9,312 bases of DNA from Pseudomonadota bacterium (GTDB lineage: Bacteria; Pseudomonadota; Gammaproteobacteria; Xanthomonadales; Rhodanobacteraceae): NCBI GenBank assembly GCA_018241165.1, contig JAFEEK010000065.1, forward strand, positions 1 to 9,312, written 5' to 3'. This document shows, piece by piece, positions 1 to 8,430 of this stretch. Each line of letters begins with the position of its first letter. Positions within the stretch are counted from its first letter, which is position 1. Made by a program: the position numbers and the translations under genes. The notes below the pieces were generated by a model. That model ran no database searches. It was not told the origin of the DNA and worked only from the letters and a program-made list of their open reading frames with translations.

Positions 1-1325
<1,325 letters not shown>

Positions 1326-1328
<3 letters not shown>

Positions 1329-2540
1329 CATTCCCAGCAGCATGCGCTGCGGATTTTCGAGCTGGTTCTTGATGTCGACGAGGAACAGCACCGCGTCCTT
1401 GCCGTCGATGATGCGGTGGTCGTAGGAAATCGCCACATACATCATCGGCGCGGCGATGACCTGACCGTTCTCGACCACGGCGCGTTCCTTGATCGTGTGC
1501 ATGCCGAGAATCGCGCTCTGCGGCGGATTGACGATGGGCGTGGAAAACAGCGAACCGAACGTGCCGCCGTTCGTGATCGTGAACGTGCCGCCCTGCAGGT
1601 CTTCGAGTTTCAATCCGCCTTCGCGCGCGGCTTTCGCATACGCGGCGATGGCCTTCTCGATTTCCGCGAAGCTCATGCCCTGCGCGTCGCGCAACACGGG
1701 TGTGACCAGGCCCTTGTCGGTGGAAACCGCAACGGAAATATCCTGATAACCGTGATAGATCACGTCGTTGCCGTCGACCGAAGCATTGACGATGGGATGG
1801 CGCCTGAGCGCTTCGCAGGCGGCCTTGACGAAAAAGCTCATGTAGCCGAGCTTGATGCCATTCGCCTTCTCGAACGCTTCGCCCAGCTCCTTGCGCATCG
1901 CCGCGACTTTGGCGAGGTTGATCTCGTTGAACGAGGTCAGCATGGCAATGGAATTTTTCGACTGCATCAGGCGCTCGGCGATCTTGGCGCGCATGCGCGT
2001 CATGGTCACGCGTTCTTCCGGACGCGATCCCGGCGTCGGCGCGGCGGCGGATTTTGCCGCAGGCGCAGCGGCGGTTTGGCCGCCGCGCATGAAGTTGACC
2101 AGGTCTTCCTTCGTCACCTGACCGCGCACGCCGGTGCCGGCGACCTGCGCCGGGTCGATCTTGTTTTCCGTCGCAACGCGCTGGCCGGCGGGCGAAAGAG
2201 TTGCCGTAGCCGCAGCAGGACTCGGCGCGGGCGCTGCTGGTGCGGCCGGAGCAGGCGCAGCTTTCGGCGCTGGCGCAGCGGCAGGCGCTGCAGCGGCGAC
2301 GGCGCCTTCCTCGATGATCGCAAGCAGTTGCCCGCTCGTCACGGTCGCGCCGGTTTGTTGCTTGATTTCCTTGAGTACGCCGTCGGCGGGCGCCGGCACT
2401 TCGAGCACGACCTTGTCGGTTTCCAGATCGACCAGATTCTCATCGCGCCGGATCGTATCGCCCGGCTTCTTGTGCCAGCTCGCGATGGTCGCGTCGGCAA
2501 CGGATTCGGGCAGTACCGGAACTTTGACTTCGAGGGTCAT
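1326..2540 (-). CDS. sucB: Dihydrolipoyl succinyltransferase, E2 of 2-oxoglutarate dehydrogenase
   Basis: This is the E2 core of the complex. It carries the succinyl group on a lipoyl-lysine arm and transfers it to CoA. The protein has 404 residues, essentially the length of E. coli SucB. Residues 1-76 form a lipoyl domain with the [11 protein letters not shown] motif, and K43 is the expected lipoylation site. An Ala/Pro-rich flexible linker follows at about 80-110. The peripheral subunit-binding domain is at about 113-150 ([14 protein letters not shown], then [13 protein letters not shown]). The catalytic acyltransferase domain follows and ends with [13 protein letters not shown], where H375 and D379 match the HxxxDG active site. 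The ATG at 2540 is chosen because AGAGGA lies about 7 bases upstream and the protein then begins at the lipoyl domain. The frame stays open into sucA, but that extension is low-complexity and unrelated. It lies 29 bases after sucA and 9 before lpdA. The identification is firm. Confidence 0.97.
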
Positions 2541-2569
2541 CGGGTTGTCCTCTGTATAAAGGTATATTT

Positions 2570-5413
2570 TTAGTCGGCAGCGTAATTCGTGCCGGGTGCG
2601 GCGACCAGCGCTTGTTCGACCAGCGCGGCCTGTTCGACGAGGTGCGTCGCGAGGTGTCCGGCCGCGGGCGCGGGCGAACGCATGCGTCCGGCGTAATGCA
2701 GTGAGCGGCCTTCGCCGATCACGTTGAGCAGATGATGCTCGATCTGGTACCACGCGCCCTGGTTCATCGGTTCCTCCTGACACCAGAACACTTCTCTGGT
2801 CGCCGGATACTTTGCCAGTTCCGCGGTCACTTCCTTGCGCGGGAACGGATACAACTGTTCCACCCGGATGATCGCCACGTCATTCACGCCGCGCTTGGCC
2901 GCATCCTCGACCAGATCGTAATAGACCTTGCCCGAGCACAGCACCACGCGGCGCGTTTTCTGGCCGGGTTTCGCGGTCGTATCCGGGATCACGAGCTGGA
3001 ACCCGCCGTTGGCCAGATCGTCCAGCGACGACACCGCGAGTTTGTGGCGCAGCAGCGACTTGGGCGTCAGCACGATCAGCGGCTTGCGGCAATCGCGCAG
3101 CATCTGCCGGCGCAGCATGTGGAACATCTGCGCGGGCGTGGTCGGTACGCACACCTGCATGTTCTGCAGCGCGCACAGTTGCAGGTAGCGCTCAAGGCGC
3201 GCGGACGAATGCTCCGGGCCCTGGCCTTCGTAACCATGCGGCAGGAACAGTGCGAGTCCGCACAGCCGGTCCCATTTGGCTTCGCCGGCGGCGATGAACT
3301 GATCGATCACGACCTGCGCGCCGTTGGCGAAATCGCCGAACTGGCCTTCCCAGATCGTCAGCGTGTGCGGATCGGCGGTGGAATAGCCGTACTCGAACGC
3401 CATCACTGCTTCTTCGGACAGCAGCGAATCGATGATGTGCACGTTGGCGTCCTTGCGAACACCGGCGAGTGGCACGTGGATCCTGCCGGTCTTCTGGTCG
3501 TGCAATTCGGCGTGGCGATGGAAGAACGTGCCGCGGCCGGAATCCTGGCCGACCAGGCGCAGGTCGTATCCGTCGGCGAGGATCGTGGCGTAGGCGAGGT
3601 TCTCGGCGAAACCCCAGTCCATCGGATGCTGGCCTGCGGCCATCGCAATGCGATCGGCATAAATCTTCGCGACACGCGGATGCAGCACCAGCTCCGGCGG
3701 CTGGGTCAGGATCGTCGTGCTCAGCGCAGCGAGTTTGTCCTTCGTCACGCCGGTCTTTACAGACTGGTCGAGTTTGGCGCCGATGTGGCGAGTCCAGTCA
3801 ACCGCAAAATCGTCCTTGAACGCGGTGTCGATGTTCGCGATTTCCTGGCCCGCTTCGAGCTTGGCGCGATAGGCATCGACAAGTTTCTGATCGTCGCCGC
3901 CGGCAATGACGCCGTCGGCGGATAGCTTTTTCGCGTACAACTCGCGCGCGGTCGGTCGGGCGCGGATGATCTGGTACATCAGCGGTTGTGTCGCGGCGGG
4001 CTCGTCGGCCTCGTTGTGGCCGTGGCGGCGATAGCAGACGAGGTCGATGACCACGTCGCGCTTGAATCTGGCGCGGAAGTCGAACGCGAGGCGCGCGCAA
4101 AACACGACGGCTTCCGGATCGTCGCCGTTCACGTGCAGCACCGGCGCGTTGACCATCTTGGCGACGTCGGTGCAATACAACGTCGAGCGCGCATCGTGCG
4201 GGTCGGACGTGGTGAAGCCGATCTGGTTGTTGATCACGACATGGATCGAGCCGCCGACGCCGAAACCGCGCGCCTGCGACATGTTGAGGATTTCCATGTT
4301 GACGCCTTGCCCGGCAAGCGCGGCGTCGCCGTGGATCATCACCGGCAGCACCTGGGCGCGGTCAATATCCCTGCGTCGCGTCTGGCGCGCGCGCACGGAA
4401 CCGGCGACGACCGGGTTGACGATTTCCAGGTGCGACGGATTGAACGCGAGCGCCAGGTGCACGGTGTGGCCGGCCGTCTTTACGTCCGCAGAAAAGCCCA
4501 TGTGGTATTTCACGTCGCCCGAATGCGCCGGGTCGTCGACGTGATCGAACTTGCCTTCGAACTCGGCGAACAATTTTTGCGGCGCCTTGCCGAGCGTGTT
4601 GACCAGCACGTTCAGGCGCCCGCGATGGGCCATGCCGATGACCATGTCGCGCACGCCGTCCTCGCCGCCGCGGCGCACGAACTCGTCGAGCAGCGGAATC
4701 AGGCTGTCGCCGCCTTCCAGCGAAAAGCGCTTCTGGCCGACGTACTTGGTATGCAGGTAGCGTTCGAGCCCTTCGGCCTGCGTGAGCAATTCCAGCGTGT
4801 GCTTGCGCTCGTCGGTCGTAAGCGCGAATTGCCCGGCCGCGGCTTCGAGCCGCTCGTGCACCCAGCGTCGCTGCTCGGTGTTGCTGATGTGCATGAACTC
4901 CGCACCGATGCTCGTTGCGTAGGTCGCTTTCAGGCGTGCGATCAGGTCCTTGAGCTTGAGCGTCTGCGGGCCGGCAAGTGCGCCGGTGGAAAACCCGGTT
5001 TCCATGTCCGCGGCGCTCAGTCCGTGGAAGGCGGGATCCAGATCTGGCGCCGGAAGTTTTTGCGCCATGCCGAGCGGATCGAGATCGGCAGCCAGGTGTC
5101 CGCGCGAACGGTAGGCCGTCACCAGTTTCAGCACCGCCGCCTGTTTTTGCGCCTGCGCGTCGGAAACCGGCGCGGCGAACGCGGAGCGCGCGTGGCCGTT
5201 GAGTTGTTGCGCCGCCTCGATGCGCGCGATCGCGTCCGCGTGCGGCACGTCGCCGGCTTCGCGGCCCTTGAATGTGTCGAAGTAATTGCGCCATTCCGGC
5301 GCGACAGTATTCGGATCGCGCAGCCAGGTTTCGTACAGTTCTTCGATGAATCCGGCGTTTGTGCCGGAAAGCTGGGAGGTTGCCGCGAATTGCTGGAGAA
5401 GACTCTGACTCAC
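2570..5413 (-). CDS. sucA: 2-oxoglutarate dehydrogenase E1 (thiamine diphosphate dependent)
   Basis: E1 decarboxylates 2-oxoglutarate on thiamine diphosphate and reductively succinylates the lipoyl arm of SucB. From GTG 5413 the protein is 947 residues; E. coli SucA is about 933. The N-terminal segment [14 protein letters not shown]...[10 protein letters not shown] is the usual E1o start and helps bind the other subunits. Family signatures follow in order: [13 protein letters not shown] at about 260, [11 protein letters not shown] at about 361, NNQIGFTTS at about 395, [13 protein letters not shown] at about 461. The C-terminal half has [38 protein letters not shown] and [18 protein letters not shown]. 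The start is a choice. Another in-frame GTG at 5461 would add 16 residues, but it has no Shine-Dalgarno and lies about 10 bases from a strong -10 box. GTG 5413 follows GGCAGGACATC and matches the family N-terminus. It is the first gene of sucA-sucB-lpdA. Confidence 0.96.
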   Translation of the reverse strand: MSQSLLQQFAATSQLSGTNAGFIEELYETWLRDPNTVAPEWRNYFDTFKGREAGDVPHADAIARIEAAQQLNGHARSAFAAPVSDAQAQKQAAVLKLVTAYRSRGHLAADLDPLGMAQKLPAPDLDPAFHGLSAADMETGFSTGALAGPQTLKLKDLIARLKATYATSIGAEFMHISNTEQRRWVHERLEAAAGQFALTTDERKHTLELLTQAEGLERYLHTKYVGQKRFSLEGGDSLIPLLDEFVRRGGEDGVRDMVIGMAHRGRLNVLVNTLGKAPQKLFAEFEGKFDHVDDPAHSGDVKYHMGFSADVKTAGHTVHLALAFNPSHLEIVNPVVAGSVRARQTRRRDIDRAQVLPVMIHGDAALAGQGVNMEILNMSQARGFGVGGSIHVVINNQIGFTTSDPHDARSTLYCTDVAKMVNAPVLHVNGDDPEAVVFCARLAFDFRARFKRDVVIDLVCYRRHGHNEADEPAATQPLMYQIIRARPTARELYAKKLSADGVIAGGDDQKLVDAYRAKLEAGQEIANIDTAFKDDFAVDWTRHIGAKLDQSVKTGVTKDKLAALSTTILTQPPELVLHPRVAKIYADRIAMAAGQHPMDWGFAENLAYATILADGYDLRLVGQDSGRGTFFHRHAELHDQKTGRIHVPLAGVRKDANVHIIDSLLSEEAVMAFEYGYSTADPHTLTIWEGQFGDFANGAQVVIDQFIAAGEAKWDRLCGLALFLPHGYEGQGPEHSSARLERYLQLCALQNMQVCVPTTPAQMFHMLRRQMLRDCRKPLIVLTPKSLLRHKLAVSSLDDLANGGFQLVIPDTTAKPGQKTRRVVLCSGKVYYDLVEDAAKRGVNDVAIIRVEQLYPFPRKEVTAELAKYPATREVFWCQEEPMNQGAWYQIEHHLLNVIGEGRSLHYAGRMRSPAPAAGHLATHLVEQAALVEQALVAAPGTNYAAD

Positions 5414-5470
5414 GATGTCCTGCCGGGGGTCGAAATCGGCGCTCGCAGGGCGCGGACGCACGAACCGGCA

Positions 5471-5476
5471 ATTATA
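5471..5476 (-). promoter_or_regulatory. Perfect TATAAT -10 box upstream of sucA
   Basis: The minus strand reads GCGTATAATTGCC. This is a consensus sigma-70 -10 hexamer in the 99-base gap between the acetyltransferase stop and the chosen sucA start. The best -35 at 17-base spacing (5494-5499, CGCAAC) is poor, so an activator may be needed. Transcription would begin near 5464 and give a leader of about 50 bases before GTG 5413. Promoter function is inferred from sequence alone. Confidence 0.6.
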
Positions 5477-5512
5477 CGCAATTCCCGGCGGATGTTGCGG
5501 TGCGCAAGAATG

Positions 5513-6475
5513 TCACAGGCTCAACTGCCGCAAATCCTCGCTGGTCTCGGAACGCTCCCAGACCTGGTTGAAGTAGTCGAGCAACTGCGCGTGGCGTCCC
5601 GGCGCGTAGTTCACGGCTTCGCCTTCGAAGCGATTGCCGAGCACCCGGAAGTAGTAACCGCTGGTGTCGTTGACGATGAAGGCCGACGGATACTGCAGGT
5701 CGTTGTCCTCAACCGGCGTGCGCAGCGCGAACACGCTGGTCAAGCGCTGCGCCAGCGGCAGCAGGCGATGGCCGCGCGTGGCGACGGCGCGCGGATCCTG
5801 CACGATGATGCGGATGCTCGCGCCGCGCCCGCTGATCGCCACGCGCTTGAGGGCTTCCAGCGCGGCATCGTTCTCGAACAAATCGGGGTCGAGCGCGCGG
5901 GTGTAGATGCATAGCTCGCGCTTCGCCGCGCCGATCAGGCGCACAGTTTCATCGAGCGCCTGTTCGCGCGATTCCACCGCGACGCTGCGAACTTCGGGAC
6001 GCGGCGGCAGCGGCGCAAAGTGGCGCGCAGCGACGGGTTCCAGCTCGCGGCGCATATGGAAGTGCTTGATCGCACATTCCTCGAATTCGTCGCCGTATTG
6101 GACGAAGCCGAATTTTGTGTAAAACGGAACCGCGTGCGTCTGCGCGTGCAATTCCAGCTCGCGGTAGCCGAGCGCGCGCGCTTGCTCCAGCAGCAAATTC
6201 ATGATCGCCTCGCCGACACGCTTGCCGCGCCAGTCGGCGAGCACCGCCATGCGGCCGATTTTGCGCTCCGGCGTCAGGCGTCCCGTGCCGACGGGATTGC
6301 CGGCCAGGTCGCGCGCCAGGACATGGCGCGAGGTCGCGTCGAGGCTGTCCCATTCGTCCTCGCGCGGCACGTTCTGCCCGATGACGAAGACCTGCTCGCG
6401 CACCGTGCGGCAGGCCTCGCGTTCGGCGTCGTTGTTCCAGTCGATGGTGCTGATGGTGAAGTTGGTGGGAATCAT
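5513..6475 (-). CDS. GNAT family N-acetyltransferase with a C-terminal PLD-like extension
   Basis: The protein has 320 residues and two parts. Residues 5-145 are a GNAT acetyltransferase domain: the acetyl-CoA loop appears in GRMAVLADWRGKRVGEAIM (74-92), and the later GNAT motif in VPFYTKFGFVQYGDEFEE (116-133). It resembles the ElaA/YjcF-type branch, whose substrates are mostly unknown. After a Pro-rich linker (about 150-163) comes a second domain of about 155 residues. It contains AAKRELCIYTRALDPDLFEN, GASIRIIVQDPRA and GYYFRVLG, a beta-alpha pattern like that of the phospholipase D superfamily. I see no HxKxxxxD catalytic motif, so it is probably not a nuclease or lipase. Similar two-part proteins are, from memory, common in Xanthomonadales. 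No strong Shine-Dalgarno precedes ATG 6475. It lies upstream of sucA in the same direction and could be partly cotranscribed with it. The substrate cannot be told from sequence. Confidence 0.88.
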   Translation of the reverse strand: MIPTNFTISTIDWNNDAEREACRTVREQVFVIGQNVPREDEWDSLDATSRHVLARDLAGNPVGTGRLTPERKIGRMAVLADWRGKRVGEAIMNLLLEQARALGYRELELHAQTHAVPFYTKFGFVQYGDEFEECAIKHFHMRRELEPVAARHFAPLPPRPEVRSVAVESREQALDETVRLIGAAKRELCIYTRALDPDLFENDAALEALKRVAISGRGASIRIIVQDPRAVATRGHRLLPLAQRLTSVFALRTPVEDNDLQYPSAFIVNDTSGYYFRVLGNRFEGEAVNYAPGRHAQLLDYFNQVWERSETSEDLRQLSL

Positions 6476-6503
6476 GCGCGGGTTACGACGTTTCGACTTG
6501 TGG

Positions 6504-6531
6504 ATTGTAACGAGGTTTTACGCGCTGACAC
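6504..6531 (-). promoter_or_regulatory. Candidate sigma-70 promoter for the GNAT gene
   Basis: On the minus strand there is GTGTCA (6526-6531, four of six -35 matches), a 16-base spacer and TACAAT (6504-6509, five of six -10 matches). Transcription would begin near 6497, leaving a leader of about 20 bases. The site lies between the hairpin repeats and the gene, so the acetyltransferase probably has its own promoter rather than relying on read-through from roxA. Predicted only. Confidence 0.5.
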
Positions 6532-6546
6532 CTTCGCCGGTAATCT

Positions 6547-6591
6547 CCCTCTCCCCCGACCGTGTCGGGGGAGAGGGTTGGGGTGAGGGGG
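6547..6591 (+). repeat. REP-like hairpin repeat, copy 1
   Basis: A perfect 14-base stem, CCCTCTCCCCCGAC (6547-6560) with its complement at 6564-6577, encloses the 3-base loop CGT. The tail TTGGGGTGAGGGGG (6578-6591) follows. Copy 2 is the same element in opposite orientation 44 bases away. Repeats of this CCCTCTCC...GGTGAGGG form are common between genes in Xanthomonadales and other proteobacteria (recalled). No T-run follows on either strand, so it is not a classic intrinsic terminator. Confidence 0.85.
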
Positions 6592-6635
6592 AAGCGCCAG
6601 AAAATTATCGGGCGTTGCAACGATGCGTTACGCCG

Positions 6636-6684
6636 CCCCCTCACCCTAGCCCTCTCCCCCATCGCTTGCGATGGGGGAGAGGGG
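6636..6684 (-). repeat. REP-like hairpin repeat, copy 2 (inverted)
   Basis: A 16-base stem runs from 6650-6665 to 6668-6683; in practice the loop is CTTG after opening the innermost pair. Read on the minus strand, the tail is CTAGGGTGAGGGGG, nearly identical to copy 1, so the two tails converge. The outer stem is shared with copy 1, but the inner stem differs (ATCGC/GCGAT against GAC/GTC) with pairing kept. It begins only 5 bases past the roxA stop and probably lies at the 3' end of that transcript, where it could stabilise or insulate it. On the plus strand it is followed by GATTTTT, but no plus-strand gene ends there. Confidence 0.85.
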
Positions 6685-6689
6685 ATTTT

Positions 6690-7916
6690 TCACGGCTCGC
6701 GTTTTCTTCGACGCGAAGCCATGCGCAAATGCCCGCCATCGACCAGCGCTGCGATTATCGAGTGCGCATTCAGGCGCGCGAGCGCCGCGCCATCGACCTC
6801 GCGTTGCGCGCATAGCGTGCGCGCGATGGCGACAGAACAGGCGTGGCTTTCTCCGCCGACGAACAACAGCGCGCCGCGGCCATGTCGCGTCCAGGCAATA
6901 CGGCTGAATGGATTGCGCAGCACATGCGCTGTCGGCAACCGTTTCGCCAGTTGTACAAGCGTTAGCGGTCGGGCGGCAGCAATGGCCGAATGCGCACTGC
7001 GATAGCGCGTGATGAAAGACCCGAACCAGCGCGCAAATGTCGCATTGTCCACATTGGCAAAATGCGGCATCGCGGCGCGCACGCGCGTGAGCGCGGCGGC
7101 GTCGATCTCGCCGGCGTTGCGCCCGGGACGCAAGTCCGGATCGGCGTAACGCAGCGACTCGCCCAGCGGCTCGGCCAGGAATTCGGAAAAATCCAGCAGC
7201 AGTTCGGCCTGCGAAGGTGCGCGCATGCCGACGGAAAGCGTCGTGCATTCGCCGATGGCGGTGCCTTCGTGCGGCACGCCCGGCGGCAGGTACAGCGCGT
7301 CGCCGGGTTCGAGAGTCCAGTCGTGGGTGGGTGAGAATTCGCGCAGCAGTTTCAGTTCGCAGTCGTCGCGAAAATCGACCGGCGGATTGCGCCGCGCGTC
7401 GATGCGCCAGCGTCGCTTACCCGTGCCTTGCACGAGAAACACATCGTACTGATCCACATGCGCGCCAACGCCGCCGCCATCGGTGGCGTAGCTGACCATC
7501 ACGTCGTCCACGCGCCACGATGGAACGAACGCGAACGCATCGAGCAGGGCGGCCACGTCCATGTCCCACTTGTCGACGTCTTGCACGAGCAGGGTCCAGT
7601 GCGTCTTCGGCAGCTTCGCGAAATCGGATTCCGCGAACGGACCGTTGCGCACACTCCATTGCTCGTCATTCCCGCGAAAGCGGGAATCCAGCGACTTTGC
7701 CTTCTTGCGCTTGCGCAACACGATGCGCGACAACGCCGCTTCCTCGCAGGCGAGTCCCGCGAGTTCATCGGGTGCTATCGCCTTGCCGAAACTCGGGAAT
7801 CCGCCGCGGATCAGCAACGGATGCTTCTGCCAGTACTCGTGCAGGAATCGCGCCGGCGACATGCCGAGCGGTTGTTTCGCCGTTGCGCGAACCTCGATGC
7901 CCGGCGCGCGCTTCAC
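6690..7916 (-). CDS. roxA: Cupin-fold 2-oxoglutarate oxygenase, ribosomal protein L16 arginine hydroxylase family
   Basis: This is a RoxA/YcfD-type JmjC-like oxygenase. The E. coli member uses Fe(II), O2 and 2-oxoglutarate to hydroxylate an arginine of ribosomal protein L16. From GTG 7916 it has 408 residues (E. coli about 373). The N-terminus FLHEYWQKHPLLIRGGFP is typical. The metal ligands are H153 and D155 in GGGVGAHVDQYDVFLVQGTGKRRWR, and H216 in YLPPGVPHEG. The C-terminal region includes a FARWFGSFITRYR helix. GTG 7916 is chosen because its GTGA overlaps the TGA stop of hxlR and GGAAG lies 8 bases upstream; ATG 7862 is an alternative giving 390 residues. Residues about 69-86 form an extra loop containing SLDSRFRGNDE, encoded by a palindromic repeat inserted in frame. 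The catalytic residues are intact, so the enzyme is probably active. L16 as substrate is inferred from family; related proteins can act on L27. Confidence 0.9.
   Translation of the reverse strand: MKRAPGIEVRATAKQPLGMSPARFLHEYWQKHPLLIRGGFPSFGKAIAPDELAGLACEEAALSRIVLRKRKKAKSLDSRFRGNDEQWSVRNGPFAESDFAKLPKTHWTLLVQDVDKWDMDVAALLDAFAFVPSWRVDDVMVSYATDGGGVGAHVDQYDVFLVQGTGKRRWRIDARRNPPVDFRDDCELKLLREFSPTHDWTLEPGDALYLPPGVPHEGTAIGECTTLSVGMRAPSQAELLLDFSEFLAEPLGESLRYADPDLRPGRNAGEIDAAALTRVRAAMPHFANVDNATFARWFGSFITRYRSAHSAIAAARPLTLVQLAKRLPTAHVLRNPFSRIAWTRHGRGALLFVGGESHACSVAIARTLCAQREVDGAALARLNAHSIIAALVDGGHLRMASRRRKREP
7664..7691 (-). repeat. Dispersed palindromic repeat inside roxA
   Basis: The plus strand reads CGTCATTCCCGCGAAAGCGG and continues to GAATCCAG. 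A perfect 8-base stem, ATTCCCGC (7668-7675) with GCGGGAAT (7680-7687), encloses a GAAA loop. This is a familiar dispersed element in Xanthomonas-like and several other proteobacterial genomes. The ATTCCC...GGGAAT core also resembles the dRS3 repeat of Neisseria. Here it lies within roxA and is read in the frame that gives LDSRFRGNDE, without a stop or frameshift. Confidence 0.85.
7913..7916 (-). promoter_or_regulatory. GTGA start/stop overlap joining hxlR and roxA
   Basis: On the minus strand the roxA GTG (7916-7914) and the hxlR TGA (7915-7913) share bases in a GTGA tetranucleotide. GGAAG about 8 bases upstream lies inside hxlR and can serve as Shine-Dalgarno. This arrangement typically gives translational coupling and implies one transcript for regulator and oxygenase. 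Confidence 0.7.
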
Positions 7917-8278
7917 GCCGCCAACTTCCGCTTCGGTACCGCATCGTGCCGCAGTTTCGTGCCCACGCGCACGATGGCGTCGAGCGCGGGTAGCAGTTCC
8001 TGGCCGAGTTCGGTGAGTTCGTATTCCGCCGATGGCGGCGAGGTATCGAGCAGATGGCGCTCGATCATCCCGCGCGATTCGAGTTCTCGCAGGCGCTGCG
8101 AGAGCACGCGCGCGGAGATGCGCGGAATGTCGTGGCGCAGTTCGCCGAAGCGCCGCGCGCCGCCGCGCAGCCACCACAACACGTTCGGCGCCCACGCACC
8201 GCGCAGCAAGTCCATGCACATCGTCAACGGACAGTGCGGCGGCGGCATCACTTTGCTTTTGCGTAGCGGCAGTCCCAT
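7913..8278 (-). CDS. HxlR-type winged helix-turn-helix regulator
   Basis: A small DNA-binding protein of 121 residues, the usual HxlR-family length. The family core is clear: CPLTMCMDLLRGAWAPNVLW (16-35) opens the domain. RRFGELRHDIPRISARVLSQ and the following RLRELESRGMIER form the helix-turn-helix with its recognition helix. AEYELTELGQELLPAL is the wing and last helix. The only two cysteines, C16 and C21, are near the N-terminus. C16 precedes proline as in the CP motif of redox- or quinone-sensing HxlR proteins such as YodB, so thiol sensing is possible but unproved. ATG 8278 has a modest GGGAA upstream; an internal ATG at codon 11 is a weaker alternative. The stop overlaps the roxA GTG, and gst lies divergently 164 bases away. 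Control of gst and of its own operon is an inference from this layout. Confidence 0.93.
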   Translation of the reverse strand: MGLPLRKSKVMPPPHCPLTMCMDLLRGAWAPNVLWWLRGGARRFGELRHDIPRISARVLSQRLRELESRGMIERHLLDTSPPSAEYELTELGQELLPALDAIVRVGTKLRHDAVPKRKLAA

Positions 8279-8290
8279 GTCGGTTCCCGG

Positions 8291-8306
8291 TTATTGCTGA
8301 GTGAGC
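8291..8306 (-). promoter_or_regulatory. Leader motif copy upstream of hxlR
   Basis: On the minus strand this reads GCTCACTCAGCAATAA and ends 12 bases before the hxlR ATG. It matches 12 of 16 positions with the segment placed identically before gst. The shared pattern is G-TCACTCA-N3-ATAA. It could be a regulator-binding half-site or a leader RNA feature. Confidence 0.4.
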
Positions 8307-8307
8307 G

Positions 8308-8325
8308 GGTAACCGCCCGGTAACC
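8308..8325. repeat. Tandem GGTAACC near-palindromes, candidate operator
   Basis: GGTAACC occurs at 8308-8314 and again at 8319-8325, each a GGTNACC dyad. They are 11 bases apart, about one helical turn. They lie just downstream of the predicted hxlR -10 and span the likely transcription start, a good place for repression. A GCGG/CCGC inverted pair surrounds the first copy. Whether the HxlR protein binds here is unknown. Confidence 0.45.
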
Positions 8326-8327
8326 AC

Positions 8328-8336
8328 ATTCTATCA
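8328..8336 (-). promoter_or_regulatory. Candidate extended -10 promoter for hxlR-roxA
   Basis: On the minus strand the segment is TGATAGAAT: a TAGAAT -10 (five of six matches) with the upstream TG of an extended -10. No good -35 lies at 17 bases, which extended -10 promoters tolerate. Transcription would begin near 8321, inside the tandem GGTAACC pair, and give a leader of about 43 bases. Confidence 0.5.
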
Positions 8337-8363
8337 GTAATTGGCGGATATATGGTATCCAAG

Positions 8364-8388
8364 AGTAACTAGATAGGACTATGATACT
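8364..8388. promoter_or_regulatory. Imperfect dyad over the gst -10, candidate HxlR operator
   Basis: AGTAAC at 8364-8369 and GATACT at 8383-8388 are inverted half-sites (AGTAnC / GnTACT) in a 25-base span. The probable gst -10, TATGAT (8380-8385), lies inside the right part, so a protein bound here would block gst transcription. Family operators often carry similar AT-rich, AGTA/TACT-like arms. The symmetry is modest and the assignment tentative. No convincing -35 was found for this promoter. Confidence 0.4.
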
Positions 8389-8414
8389 AACTGTCGCCGG
8401 GTATCCGGCGCAGC

Positions 8415-8430
8415 GTTCACTCACTGATAA
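8415..8430 (+). promoter_or_regulatory. Leader motif copy upstream of gst
   Basis: GTTCACTCACTGATAA ends 12 bases before the gst ATG. It is the counterpart, in opposite orientation, of the motif before hxlR. Its last A residues begin the AAAGGA Shine-Dalgarno (8429-8434), so a protein or RNA structure on it could affect gst translation as well as transcription. Confidence 0.4.

Noticed and set aside
2541..2783. N-terminal extension of the sucB frame into sucA
   Set aside because: The extra 81 residues are Arg-rich out-of-frame translation of sucA; the lipoyl domain begins at ATG 2540, which has a good Shine-Dalgarno.
3986..5914. A 642-codon open frame on the plus strand
   Set aside because: It is antisense to sucA and part of the acetyltransferase, with low-complexity shadow composition and no family motif.
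6650..6690. Intrinsic terminator on the plus strand (strong hairpin then GATTTTT)
   Set aside because: No plus-strand gene ends upstream, and the hairpin belongs to the repeat pair; the T-run is simply the roxA 3' end read in reverse.
7668..7687. Hairpin as a terminator within roxA
   Set aside because: There is no T-run, and the reading frame continues through conserved RoxA motifs on both sides, so it is a repeat insertion, not a gene end.
7917..8327. N-terminal extension of the roxA frame to 545 codons
   Set aside because: It overlaps almost all of hxlR in another frame, is Arg/Ala-rich, and RoxA proteins begin near the FLHEYWQKHP segment.
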